DNA of 8,084 nucleotides. It comes from Candidatus Delongbacteria bacterium. GTDB lineage: Bacteria; UBA4055. How positions within the stretch are numbered: position 1 is the stretch's first letter; each line of letters starts with the position of its first letter. Both the position numbers and the translations under genes were made by a program. Location of the stretch: NCBI GenBank assembly GCA_003477045.1, contig DMTS01000070.1, forward strand, positions 1 through 8,084. The letters run 5' to 3'. The notes beneath the pieces were generated by a model. That model was not told where the DNA came from, did not search any database, and saw only the letters and a program-made list of their open reading frames with translations. Positions 1 through 6,816 of the stretch are shown here, in pieces.

Positions 1-823
1 ATCCTTTCCTTAAAGGGTTTGAGCATAACAAGATTCCATTTAAGTAAGATTTCATTATTCCGTTTTTTCTATCTAAAACAGCTAAGTAAGAATACCATTT
101 ATTCGGAATAACTGTACCGCGTTGCGTATTCAAATATTGCGAACCGTGTGCATCGGCGGTAGATAAGTGAATAATTCCGCTGTTGTCAATCCATACAGAG
201 TAAGTTCTTTCAGTTCCATTATAAACTTCTTTTCCGCCGTCTATCCAGCCCTTGTAAATTAATGGGCAGGCAATATTATTGAAACTGCTTAAATAAAAAT
301 CAAAATAAATCGTGACAGTTTCTCTAATGTTAAAAATTGAGGATTCACCTAAAAAGATCTCATCATTTTGCCCGTCAAAATAATATGCGCTGTTTTTTCT
401 CCCGAACCTGTCCTCGGTCAGTGTTGCGCCGTGAACTATGCCGTGATTTTTATTTCCGCTAGCATCGTCTGCGTTACCGTTAAAAGGATAATAGGCAACA
501 AGCCCTTCTTTTATTGTGGTTTCTGTTTTAGGCTGAGCTTTTTTTATAACCTTGTCTCCAGAAACAAATTTCACATTCGGATCGGAACTGTATTCGTCTC
601 TGCCGTATTCTTCTGCTTTAGTGATCACAATTATCGTATCCGGTTTTGAAATTATTACAGTTCGGTTATCCTGTCCGACCGATTTGAGAATTTCAATTAC
701 TTTAGGTTTGAACGACGGTTCTTCGGTTTTTGAAAAATACCTTATGATCAGAACATACATTCCGACGAGAAGCGCAAGATAGAATACAACTTTTAGAAAC
801 GGTCTTACCATAAATGATCTCAT
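1..823 (-). CDS. Membrane-anchored LamG/concanavalin A-like domain protein, C-terminus cut by window edge
   Basis: Reading the minus strand from the ATG at 823-821 gives 274 codons without a stop, running off the left edge. Residues about 8-27 are hydrophobic (FLKVVFYLALLVGMYVLII) after a basic start, so this is a signal anchor or uncleaved signal peptide. Residues about 30-105 form a polar stalk of no recognised family. From about residue 107 a LamG/laminin-G-3-like jelly roll begins with the hallmark series GLVAYYPFNGNADDASGN, then NHG, then YYFDG near 147-151. Further on come the family's NKWYSYLAVLDR and SYLNG segments. Such domains bind carbohydrate or mediate adhesion on the cell surface; the ligand cannot be told. 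A second in-frame ATG lies at 811-809. I chose 823 because a weak purine-rich AAAGAAAG precedes it and it keeps basic residues before the membrane segment. It is divergent from the selenoprotein gene. Whether a sorting domain or enzyme domain follows is outside the window. Confidence 0.8.
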   Translation of the reverse strand, partial: MRSFMVRPFLKVVFYLALLVGMYVLIIRYFSKTEEPSFKPKVIEILKSVGQDNRTVIISKPDTIIVITKAEEYGRDEYSSDPNVKFVSGDKVIKKAQPKTETTIKEGLVAYYPFNGNADDASGNKNHGIVHGATLTEDRFGRKNSAYYFDGQNDEIFLGESSIFNIRETVTIYFDFYLSSFNNIACPLIYKGWIDGGKEVYNGTERTYSVWIDNSGIIHLSTADAHGSQYLNTQRGTVIPNKWYSYLAVLDRKNGIMKSYLNGILLCSNPLRKG

Positions 824-840
824 ACTTTCTTTTGTTTATA

Positions 841-869
841 ATTATAATACAAAAAAAACGATTATGCAA
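841..869 (-). promoter_or_regulatory. Candidate sigma70-type promoter for the LamG gene
   Basis: On the minus strand TTGCAT (869-864) is followed after 17 nt by a perfect TATAAT (846-841). Transcription would start about 10 nt before the ATG at 823, giving a very short leader. The -35 matches only TTG well, and the region is very AT-rich, so chance matches are likely. Confidence 0.35.
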
Positions 870-878
870 AATTAATCA

Positions 879-907
879 TTGAAATTTTTTAAATTGAGGG
901 TTACTAT
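879..907 (+). promoter_or_regulatory. Candidate sigma70-type promoter for the selenoprotein gene
   Basis: TTGAAA (879-884, five of six consensus bases) is separated by 17 nt from TACTAT (902-907, four of six). The start of transcription would fall near 914, leaving about 20 nt of leader with a GAGG Shine-Dalgarno at 926-929, four bases before the ATG. It sits back to back with the candidate LamG promoter. No operator-like repeat was seen. Confidence 0.35.
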
Positions 908-933
908 TACTTAAAGGAAACTTTTGAGGTCGT

Positions 934-2481
934 ATGAAAAAAATTATCCTATTTATAAATCTTTTTGTAACAATAGCCGCTGCTCAATACGCAGAAGGTC
1001 AATTTATTGAAGATATCGTATTTACAGATTCCGATGTTGATTCGCTTTCTAACATTATTTATACTCAGAAAAGCACAAAAGACCTGATCAGCTCGGGGAA
1101 AGTTGTCGTGATAAGTTTTTTCAACCCGGGATGAAGTACATGTTTTTCCGAGGCAGTTTCGCTTCGTAACATCTGGACTGATTATAAAGACCGCAATAAT
1201 TTGTACATTGCGGGAGCAAATACGATAGAAGGTTTTTCTTATAAAGACCTGAACGGTGAGTTTTGGAGATACAAATACAGCGCGAATCTGAATTATCCGC
1301 TATCTAATATCGAGGATCTGGGGCGTGAATTTTCTATGTTCGCAAGCTCGACAGCGACTCCTCAGCTTGTAATAATCGGCAAGAATTCGAGGTTAGTTTT
1401 TTCATATTACGGATATGTAGTAGAAGATGACATTAGAGCAGCAATTGAAACGGCGCTTAAAGAATTCGGCGATCTTCAGCAGATAGAAAAGCTGGATAAT
1501 GTTTTTTTGAACACTTCTGAATTATCGGTCGATCTGTCGCAAAAATTTATTTCTCTGGGCGGTTATGATATCTCGTATTCGGCGGATTCGATTTCAAACC
1601 CGGGAGTAGTAAATGCGGAGATTATTTCGAATGTACTGACTCTTTCGCGCGGTGGGAATACAGGCATATCGGAGATAGAACTTACAGCGGCAACATCCTC
1701 AGATACCGTAAAAGTTTCGTTTAAAGTAATGGCTTATCCTGACGGATCTCAGGTTGTCGGATTTGAAGATGCGGAAAGCTGGAGCGATCATTTTTATTAT
1801 CTCGGAGACGCCGTGTGGCAGAGAGATCAGAGCTATGTTTTCGAGGGTTTATACAGTCTTCGATCGGGAGATATTCCGGCGCCTGAAATTGAGGATGCGG
1901 TGAGCTGGACATTGGCAAGAGTCGAGTTCATTTCAGACAGGGATGATACTCTCGCTTTCGCTTATAAAATATCGTCGCAGCTGGGCAGTGACGGATTTGA
2001 ATTCTGTGTTGACGGTACTGCGATAGAGTTCCCGGACGGGAAATGGTCGGGCGAAGTTGACTGGGCATTTGCAGAGATTCCGGTTAAAGCAGGAAAACAC
2101 TCCATAGACTGGGATTATTTTAAATGGGAATACGGCTTTGCAGGCAAAGATGCGGCATGGATCGATCTTTTGAGGATCCCCGGGATTTTATCGGGAATTG
2201 AAACTGGAGAGTTAAGCGAAGGTTTTGATCTGATAAGCAGCTATCCGAATCCATTTAATTCATTGGCTGTTCTTACTTTCAATCTTAGATCGGAATCAGC
2301 ACCAGTTCTTAAAGTTTACAATTTAAAAGGTGAACTTCTATTTGAAAAATTCACCGGTAACATGATGAGAGGTCTCAATACTTTTAAAATAGATTTGAAC
2401 GGTTTTGATAGCGGAACTTATTTCTGCAGAATTAAAGCGGGCGGTCAGGTATTAAACGGAAAAATCCTGTATCTAAAATAA
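934..2481 (+). CDS. Secreted selenoprotein: thioredoxin-like (UxxC) domain plus Ig-like and jelly-roll domains with T9SS sorting domain
   Basis: The frame from ATG 934 meets TGA at 1132-1134 and then stays open to TAA at 2479-2481; read through, it gives 515 residues with residue 67 at the TGA. Residues 1 to about 17-22 are a signal peptide. Residues about 30-180 have a thioredoxin/TlpA pattern: GKVVVISFFNPG, then U67-S-T-C70 exactly where CxxC belongs, and later TPQLVIIGKNSRLVFSYYGY with the cis-proline at P143. So selenocysteine would replace the nucleophilic first cysteine. Residues about 190-268 resemble a cadherin/Ig-like repeat. Residues about 276-418 resemble a jelly-roll or MAM-like domain ending in KDAAWIDLLRIPG. 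Residues about 430-515 are a type A T9SS sorting domain (SSYPNPFN...SGTYFCRIKAGG). Expected fate: Sec export, then T9SS secretion or surface attachment; role a thiol/selenol oxidoreductase of unknown substrate. Alternatives are a nonsense-mutated pseudogene or a TGC-to-TGA sequencing error; the SECIS-like hairpin and open downstream frame argue against both. Confidence 0.82.
1132..1172 (+). promoter_or_regulatory. Bacterial SECIS element with recoded UGA (selenocysteine insertion)
   Basis: The TGA at 1132-1134 is followed by a hairpin. The upper stem CGAGGC (1149-1154) pairs with GCTTCG (1161-1166), six pairs including one G-U, closing a six-base loop AGTTTC (1155-1160). A lower stem of five pairs, 1140-1144 with 1168-1172, lies below an asymmetric internal loop (TTTC 1145-1148 against T1167). 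The loop has G at its second position followed by U, and this G is 22 nt after the TGA, within the spacing known for bacterial SECIS elements (about 16-37 nt). This is the element SelB recognises to deliver Sec-tRNA. Pairing was worked out by eye; no folding energy was computed. Confidence 0.78.
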
Positions 2482-2482
2482 T

Positions 2483-3022
2483 TTACAAATTGTCTTTTTC
2501 GAGCTCAAGGATCTTTAATTTAAGTTCGATCCCACCTGTAGCGGAAAATCCGCACATATCTTTATCTGCTGCTATGACCCTGTGGCACGGGATCACGGGA
2601 GGAACAGGATTGTTCTTCAAAGCATTGCCTACCGCCCTTGAAGCATTACCGTTCCCCAGATATGACGCTATAGTGCCGTAGGATGCAGTCTTTCCATAGG
2701 GAATGCTTTGAACTGTCATATAGACCCTTTTCTGGAAATCTGTCCATGATTCTGAATCCAAAGGCACTTTATCGAAAGATTTCAGACTGCCGCCGAAATA
2801 TTCTTTGAACATGAGTGACCAGGTGGAAATAACATTTTTATCTTCAGACAGCGGTTTTCCTGCGATAGTTTTGAGAATTTCGTCAGTTGCGCAATCAGGA
2901 GAAGGGAACATGAATCTGCAGTCTCTCAGTCCTTTCGAGGTAACTGCAAAAGAAACCCACCCGAATTTTGTTTCCACCGTGCCTATCACTGTGTTTTGAA
3001 GAGGAAGTTTAAGTTTTTTCAT
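2483..3022 (-). CDS. ogt: Methylated-DNA--[protein]-cysteine S-methyltransferase (O6-alkylguanine repair)
   Basis: A 179-residue cytoplasmic repair protein that moves the methyl group from O6-methylguanine (or O4-methylthymine) to its own cysteine and is thereby used up. The N-terminal part, residues about 10-80, fits the poorly conserved ribonuclease-like domain. The C-terminal DNA-binding domain has FQKRVYMTVQSIPYGKTASY at 96-115, the helix-turn-helix SRAVGNALKNNPVPP at 128-142 with the arginine finger R129, and the active site IPCHRVI at 144-150 with acceptor C146, then GFSATGG at 158-164. Length and motifs are normal. The ATG at 3022 overlaps the mtnA stop as ATGA, and its Shine-Dalgarno GAGG lies in the last codons of mtnA, so translation is probably coupled. 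Its stop is one base from the stop of the convergent selenoprotein gene. The exact paralogue type (Ogt or Ada C-terminal-like) is not decided by sequence reading alone; no Ada N-terminal domain is present. Confidence 0.95.
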   Translation of the reverse strand: MKKLKLPLQNTVIGTVETKFGWVSFAVTSKGLRDCRFMFPSPDCATDEILKTIAGKPLSEDKNVISTWSLMFKEYFGGSLKSFDKVPLDSESWTDFQKRVYMTVQSIPYGKTASYGTIASYLGNGNASRAVGNALKNNPVPPVIPCHRVIAADKDMCGFSATGGIELKLKILELEKDNL

Positions 3023-4062
3023 AAATTCAACCTCAATAATTCTCCGGGTTTATATATGCCGCGATCTGTAATAATTCCTGTGATAAGTTCTGCTGGCGTA
3101 ATATCGAAAGCGTGGTTCAGAACGGGCGAAAGTTCATAAATGATCGGAACGCCGTTCATGTATTTCATCTCATTTTCATCCCTTTCCTCTATCTTTATAT
3201 CTTTTCCGCTTTTAATCGAAAAATCTATTGTGGACATCGGGGCTGCAATGTAGAAAGGAACATTGTTATCTTTCGCGGCAAGAGCTTTCAGATATGTACC
3301 GATTTTATTGGCGGTATCACCGTTTTTTGCAATTCTGTCCGCGCCTGTGATAACTATATCGACCATTCCGTTTTTAAGCAGATGACCGCAGGAGTTGTCG
3401 GAAATAACTGTGTGGGAAATGTTCTCATTGAAATATTCCCAGGCTGTAAGCTTACCACCCTGGTTTAAAGGTCTTGTTTCGCTTACCCAGACATGTACAT
3501 CTATATTTTCATCTCTCGCAATGAAAACCGGAGCTGACGCAGTTCCGTAATTGATTGCGGCCAGCCAGCCTGCGTTGCAGTGGGTCATGATATTTACCGG
3601 TCTTCTGCCGACAATATTGGAAATGTCTCTTATCAGGGCAAATCCGTTTCCGCCTATATTCTTGCATGCTTCAATTTCGTTCCTTTCAAGAGATTTAACT
3701 CCCGCAAGGATCCTTGCAAGTTCAAGCCCGGCTTTTACGAGGCTGTCGATCTTGCTGACGCCCCAGCTGAGATTTACTGCAGTCGGCCTGCAGTTGCGCA
3801 GCTGGTTTATTTTAGTCTCGTAATACTCCTCCGGCTCGGGTTTAGAAAAAGATTCTCTGAAGGCAAGAAATGTCCCATAAGCTCCGGCTAAACCTAAAAG
3901 AGGTGCCCCGCGAAGATGCATATCCTTTATGGCTGTAATCATCTGGTCGGATGTTTTTATTCTTTCGATGACGAACTGCTCAGGCAAAAAGCGCTGGTCA
4001 ATAATATAAACTTTATCTCTATCATACCATAGGGAGTGATATTTTTTTCCTTCGAACTTCAG
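3019..4062 (-). CDS. mtnA: S-methyl-5-thioribose-1-phosphate isomerase, probable CTG start
   Basis: Isomerises 5-methylthioribose 1-phosphate to the ribulose 1-phosphate in methionine salvage; in organisms without the full pathway it can serve 5'-deoxyadenosine or MTA shunts. From the chosen start the protein has 347 residues, normal for the family. Motifs: VYIIDQRFLP near 17-26, LRGAP near 50-54, RPTAVNLSWG near 92-101, THCNAG near 160-165 with catalytic C162, SETRP near 194-198, and ITGADRIAKNGDTANKIGTY near 238-257 with catalytic D242, then IEERD and AFDITP near the end. The Bacillus subtilis enzyme uses C160 and D240, so the longer start aligns well. The first ordinary start codon is TTG at 3987, but using it would remove the conserved IIDQ strand. 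In-frame upstream codons include CTG at 4062-4060 with GGAG seven bases before it; an in-frame TGA lies six codons further upstream. An ATG at 4078 is in another frame. It forms an operon with ogt. Confidence 0.93.
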   Translation of the reverse strand: MKFEGKKYHSLWYDRDKVYIIDQRFLPEQFVIERIKTSDQMITAIKDMHLRGAPLLGLAGAYGTFLAFRESFSKPEPEEYYETKINQLRNCRPTAVNLSWGVSKIDSLVKAGLELARILAGVKSLERNEIEACKNIGGNGFALIRDISNIVGRRPVNIMTHCNAGWLAAINYGTASAPVFIARDENIDVHVWVSETRPLNQGGKLTAWEYFNENISHTVISDNSCGHLLKNGMVDIVITGADRIAKNGDTANKIGTYLKALAAKDNNVPFYIAAPMSTIDFSIKSGKDIKIEERDENEMKYMNGVPIIYELSPVLNHAFDITPAELITGIITDRGIYKPGELLRLNL

Positions 4063-4146
4063 AAGAATTCTCCGTCATTATTCGAAAGTAATTTAAACAA
4101 TATAATCATATTTATAAAGAGAAAAATTGATTATCTGTTAAAAAAA
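4063..4146. promoter_or_regulatory. Divergent mtnA / rlmK-like promoter region
   Basis: About 85 bases of AT-rich DNA separate the two divergent genes. TATAAT at 4101-4106 on the plus strand could be a -10 box for the methyltransferase gene, and TATATT (4104-4099) on the minus strand one for mtnA, but neither has a convincing -35 partner. No SAM riboswitch or other structured leader was recognised in front of mtnA. Confidence 0.3.
4070..4073 (-). promoter_or_regulatory. Shine-Dalgarno GGAG supporting a CTG start of mtnA
   Basis: On the minus strand GGAG (4073-4070) is followed by seven bases and then CTG (4062-4060), in frame with mtnA. No ATG, GTG or TTG exists in this frame between the upstream TGA and TTG 3987. 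The spacing resembles that of ogt (GAGG, 8 nt) and fhs (AAAGAGG, 6 nt) in this window. Confidence 0.5.
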
Positions 4147-5124
4147 ATGTATTTTGCATCTATGGAACTGCTTGAAATTAAAAATACTTTTGACCACCCG
4201 TTGCTGAACAGAATGGTTAAGAATTACAGACATTTCAGAAAACAGTCGAAAAAAACTGAAAGCGACTGTTTTAGAGTTTACGACAGAGATATACCTGAAT
4301 TTCCGCTTTCGATAGATTATTATGCAGGTAAATTCCAGGTGCAGTATTATTCAAATGAGGAATCCGAAGATGTGCCCGATGATCTGACAGAAGCAGTAGA
4401 AACAGGCTTGAAAACGATCTTCGGTATCGGCAACGGCGATATTTTCTGGAAGATCAGAAAGAAAAGAGCCTTGCTCGAGCAGTATGAAAAAATGTCTGAT
4501 TCGAAAGATTATTTTATTTCAAAAGAGAACGGGATCTCGTTCTACATCAATCTTAAGGATTACCTGGACAGCGGGCTATTTTTAGACCACAGACCTTCGA
4601 GGGAATTTATAGCGCATCAGGCTGCATCGAAAGCTGTTCTGAATTTATACAGCTACACTGCATCATTCAGCCTGTACTGCGCTCAGGCCGGCGCATCAGG
4701 TACGGTCAGCGTGGATATGTCGAATACATACACCGACTGGGCAAGGGAAAATTTCATATTGAATGGCTTTGATATAAAAAAAAATATTCTGGTCAGAGAA
4801 GACTGCGCCAAATATCTCAAACAGGCTCACGACAGGCGTGAAAGATACGACATTATTATAATTGATCCGCCGACAATTTCAAGATCGAAAAAAATGGATG
4901 AAATGTTCGATGTCAATACAGATCATTCTAATCTTATTTTAAGCGCATCGAAGCTTCTGAGATCAAATGAGAGCATAATATTTTTCAGCACGAATTCAAG
5001 GAAGTTCAAAATGGATGAGGAGCTGAACGGGAAGTTCAAGATCGAAGACATCAGCCATAGAACGATACCTGAAGGATTCAGAGATAAGAAGATTCATAAA
5101 GTTTATATTATAAAATTTAAATGA
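4147..5124 (+). CDS. Class I SAM-dependent rRNA methyltransferase, RlmK-like (23S rRNA m7G2069 type), stand-alone
   Basis: The 325-residue product resembles the C-terminal (RlmK) half of E. coli RlmKL, which makes m7G2069 in 23S rRNA; the THUMP/RlmL half is absent. The N-terminal RNA-binding part has NRMVKNYRHFRK and then CFRVYDRDIPEFPLSID at about 41-57. Then come DYLDSGLFLDHRP (138-150), SAM motif I NLYSYTASFSLYCAQAGA (166-183), the acidic strand VDMSNTYTDWARENF (189-203), and IIIIDPPTISRSKKMDEMFD (236-255) holding the DPPT catalytic signature. The C-terminus EDISHRTIPEGFRDKKIHKVYII also matches RlmK. ATG 4147 follows an A-rich stretch; ATG 4162 is an equally possible start, and neither has a Shine-Dalgarno. 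A GTG at 4036 is in frame but would overlap the 5' end of mtnA. The stop lies 12 bases before fhs. Target nucleotide is inferred from the family; a free m5C or other 23S methyltransferase of the same family cannot be excluded. Confidence 0.88.
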   Translation: MYFASMELLEIKNTFDHPLLNRMVKNYRHFRKQSKKTESDCFRVYDRDIPEFPLSIDYYAGKFQVQYYSNEESEDVPDDLTEAVETGLKTIFGIGNGDIFWKIRKKRALLEQYEKMSDSKDYFISKENGISFYINLKDYLDSGLFLDHRPSREFIAHQAASKAVLNLYSYTASFSLYCAQAGASGTVSVDMSNTYTDWARENFILNGFDIKKNILVREDCAKYLKQAHDRRERYDIIIIDPPTISRSKKMDEMFDVNTDHSNLILSASKLLRSNESIIFFSTNSRKFKMDEELNGKFKIEDISHRTIPEGFRDKKIHKVYIIKFK

Positions 5125-5136
5125 AAGAGGTTTATT

Positions 5137-6807
5137 ATGCCGAACGATCTTGAAATTGCGCGTGCAGCTAAAATCGAGCACATTTCCGTTATAGCGGAAA
5201 AGCTCGGCATCGATGAATCCGATCTTGAATTTTACGGGAAATATAAGGCTAAACTTCCGTTAAAGCTGATCGATCTTGAGAAAGTTCAAAAAGCAAAGTT
5301 AATACTTGTATCAGCTATCACACCCACGCCGGCGGGAGAAGGCAAGACAACTGTTTCGATCGGCCTGAGCCAGGCGATGAACCTAATAGGAAAGAAAACG
5401 ACAGTTGTGCTTAGAGAACCTTCACTCGGGCCTGTTTTCGGCGTAAAAGGCGGAGCGGCAGGCGGCGGTTACGCACAGGTGCTTCCTATGGAAGATATAA
5501 ATCTGCATTTCACAGGCGACATATCAGCCGTAGAAAAGGCTAATAATCTTCTGGCCGCACTGATAGATAATGAGCTACAGATAAAAGGCAGTAAACTAAA
5601 TCTTGATGCGAGAACTGTAAGCTGGCGCAGAGTAATGGACATGAACGACAGATCATTAAGGGACATCGTTATCGGTCTCGGCGGTCAGAAGAACAGCATC
5701 CCGCGTGAAACCGGATTTGATATTACGGCGGCTTCTGAAGTTATGGCTATATTATGCCTGAGCAACGATCTTGCCGATCTTAAAAGGAAACTCGGAAATA
5801 TATTCATAGGTTATTCTATGGACAGAAAACCTGTTTTTGTAAGGGACATGAAGGCTGAAGGAGCTATGGCTGCGCTTTTAAAGGATGCTATAAAACCGAA
5901 TCTAGTCCAGATGATAGGCGGATTTCCGGCGATCATTCACGGCGGGCCGTTCGCGAATATAGCTCAGGGCACGAATTCAATTATAGCTACCCGAATGGGT
6001 CTTACGCTGACGGATTATGTAGTAACAGAAGCCGGTTTCGGATTCGATCTCGGCGCTGAAAAATTCTTCGACATCAAATGCAGGACTGCGGGATTAAATC
6101 CGTCAGCAGTCGTTCTCGTGGCTACTGTCAGAGCCTTAAAGTTTCACGGCGGTGCAAAGTTGAAGGAACTTAAAACCGAAAATATTGAAGCTCTGAAGAA
6201 AGGTCTTGTGAATCTTGAAAAGCATATCGAGAACATGAAAGTTTTCGGAATATGCCCGATAGTTGCAGTTAACAGGTTCTATTCCGACACGGATGAAGAG
6301 GTCAGGATCATTAAAGAGTTTGTCGAAAGTAAAAACGTTGTATGTTCCGTAGCTGATGTGTGGGAGAAAGGGGGAGAGGGCGGCATTGATCTCGCAAAGA
6401 AAGTCAGCTTAATGGCCGACACATGCAATAAAAAATTCATTCCGCTTTATGAATGGGAATGGCCCATCGAAAAGAAGATCGAAAAGATCGCTAAAACCAT
6501 CTACGGCGCCGAAGCAATTGATTTTACGGCGCAGGCTAAGAACGATATAAAGCGAATAATCAAGCTCGGACTTGATAAACTGCCTGTCTGTATAGCTAAA
6601 ACGCAAAAATCTTTATCAGACAATCCCGAGCTGCTCGGCAGGCCTAAGGACTTTGTCGTCACAGTGCGGGAGATTCAGATATCATCAGGCGCGGGATTCC
6701 TTGTGCCCATCACAGGCGAGATCATGCGCATGCCCGGACTCCCGGACGAACCTTCGGCATATAATATGGATATAGACAATGACGGCAATATAGAAGGATT
6801 GTTCTAA
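5137..6807 (+). CDS. fhs: Formate--tetrahydrofolate ligase (10-formyl-THF synthetase)
   Basis: Joins formate and tetrahydrofolate with ATP to 10-formyl-THF in the cytoplasm, feeding purine and formyl-Met synthesis or working in the reductive acetyl-CoA and other formate-using pathways. The 556 residues match the family's usual length of about 555. The ATP-binding P-loop TPTPAGEGKTTVSIGLSQAM is at 62-81. The diagnostic glycine-rich block REPSLGPVFGVKGGAAGGGY is at 93-112, followed by INLHFTGD at 121-128. Other family blocks are GGPFANIAQGTNS, VVTEAGFGFDLGAEKFFDIK, CPIVAVNRF, WEKGGEGG and, near the end, SSGAGFLVPITGEIMRMPGLP. The start ATG is preceded by AAAGAGG at 5124-5130 with six bases of spacing, overlapping the stop of the rlmK-like gene, so the two are surely co-transcribed. 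No key residue seems to be missing. The nested inverted repeat downstream probably ends the transcript. Confidence 0.98.
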   Translation: MPNDLEIARAAKIEHISVIAEKLGIDESDLEFYGKYKAKLPLKLIDLEKVQKAKLILVSAITPTPAGEGKTTVSIGLSQAMNLIGKKTTVVLREPSLGPVFGVKGGAAGGGYAQVLPMEDINLHFTGDISAVEKANNLLAALIDNELQIKGSKLNLDARTVSWRRVMDMNDRSLRDIVIGLGGQKNSIPRETGFDITAASEVMAILCLSNDLADLKRKLGNIFIGYSMDRKPVFVRDMKAEGAMAALLKDAIKPNLVQMIGGFPAIIHGGPFANIAQGTNSIIATRMGLTLTDYVVTEAGFGFDLGAEKFFDIKCRTAGLNPSAVVLVATVRALKFHGGAKLKELKTENIEALKKGLVNLEKHIENMKVFGICPIVAVNRFYSDTDEEVRIIKEFVESKNVVCSVADVWEKGGEGGIDLAKKVSLMADTCNKKFIPLYEWEWPIEKKIEKIAKTIYGAEAIDFTAQAKNDIKRIIKLGLDKLPVCIAKTQKSLSDNPELLGRPKDFVVTVREIQISSGAGFLVPITGEIMRMPGLPDEPSAYNMDIDNDGNIEGLF

Positions 6808-6816
6808 CTAGAAAAT

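Noticed and set aside
368..782. Plus-strand open frames opposite the LamG gene
   Set aside because: The minus-strand reading gives a clear LamG domain over the same bases, so these are shadows.
934..1134. A separate 66-residue secreted peptide ending at TGA 1134, with a second gene starting at TTG 1201
   Set aside because: The same frame stays open through the TGA with no stop between 1135 and 1200, the thioredoxin fold spans both parts, and the TTG has no ribosome binding site and lies inside a conserved fold element.
3112..3891. Plus-strand open frames opposite mtnA
   Set aside because: They are shadows of the well-supported mtnA reading and show no recognisable domain.
3019..3987. mtnA starting at TTG 3987
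   Set aside because: It would remove the conserved N-terminal strand with IIDQ, which is translated in frame just upstream, and no good Shine-Dalgarno precedes it.
4036..5124. rlmK-like gene starting at GTG 4036
   Set aside because: This would overlap the 5' end of divergent mtnA, and the added 37 residues are low-complexity and not family-like. ATG 4147 or 4162 fits better.
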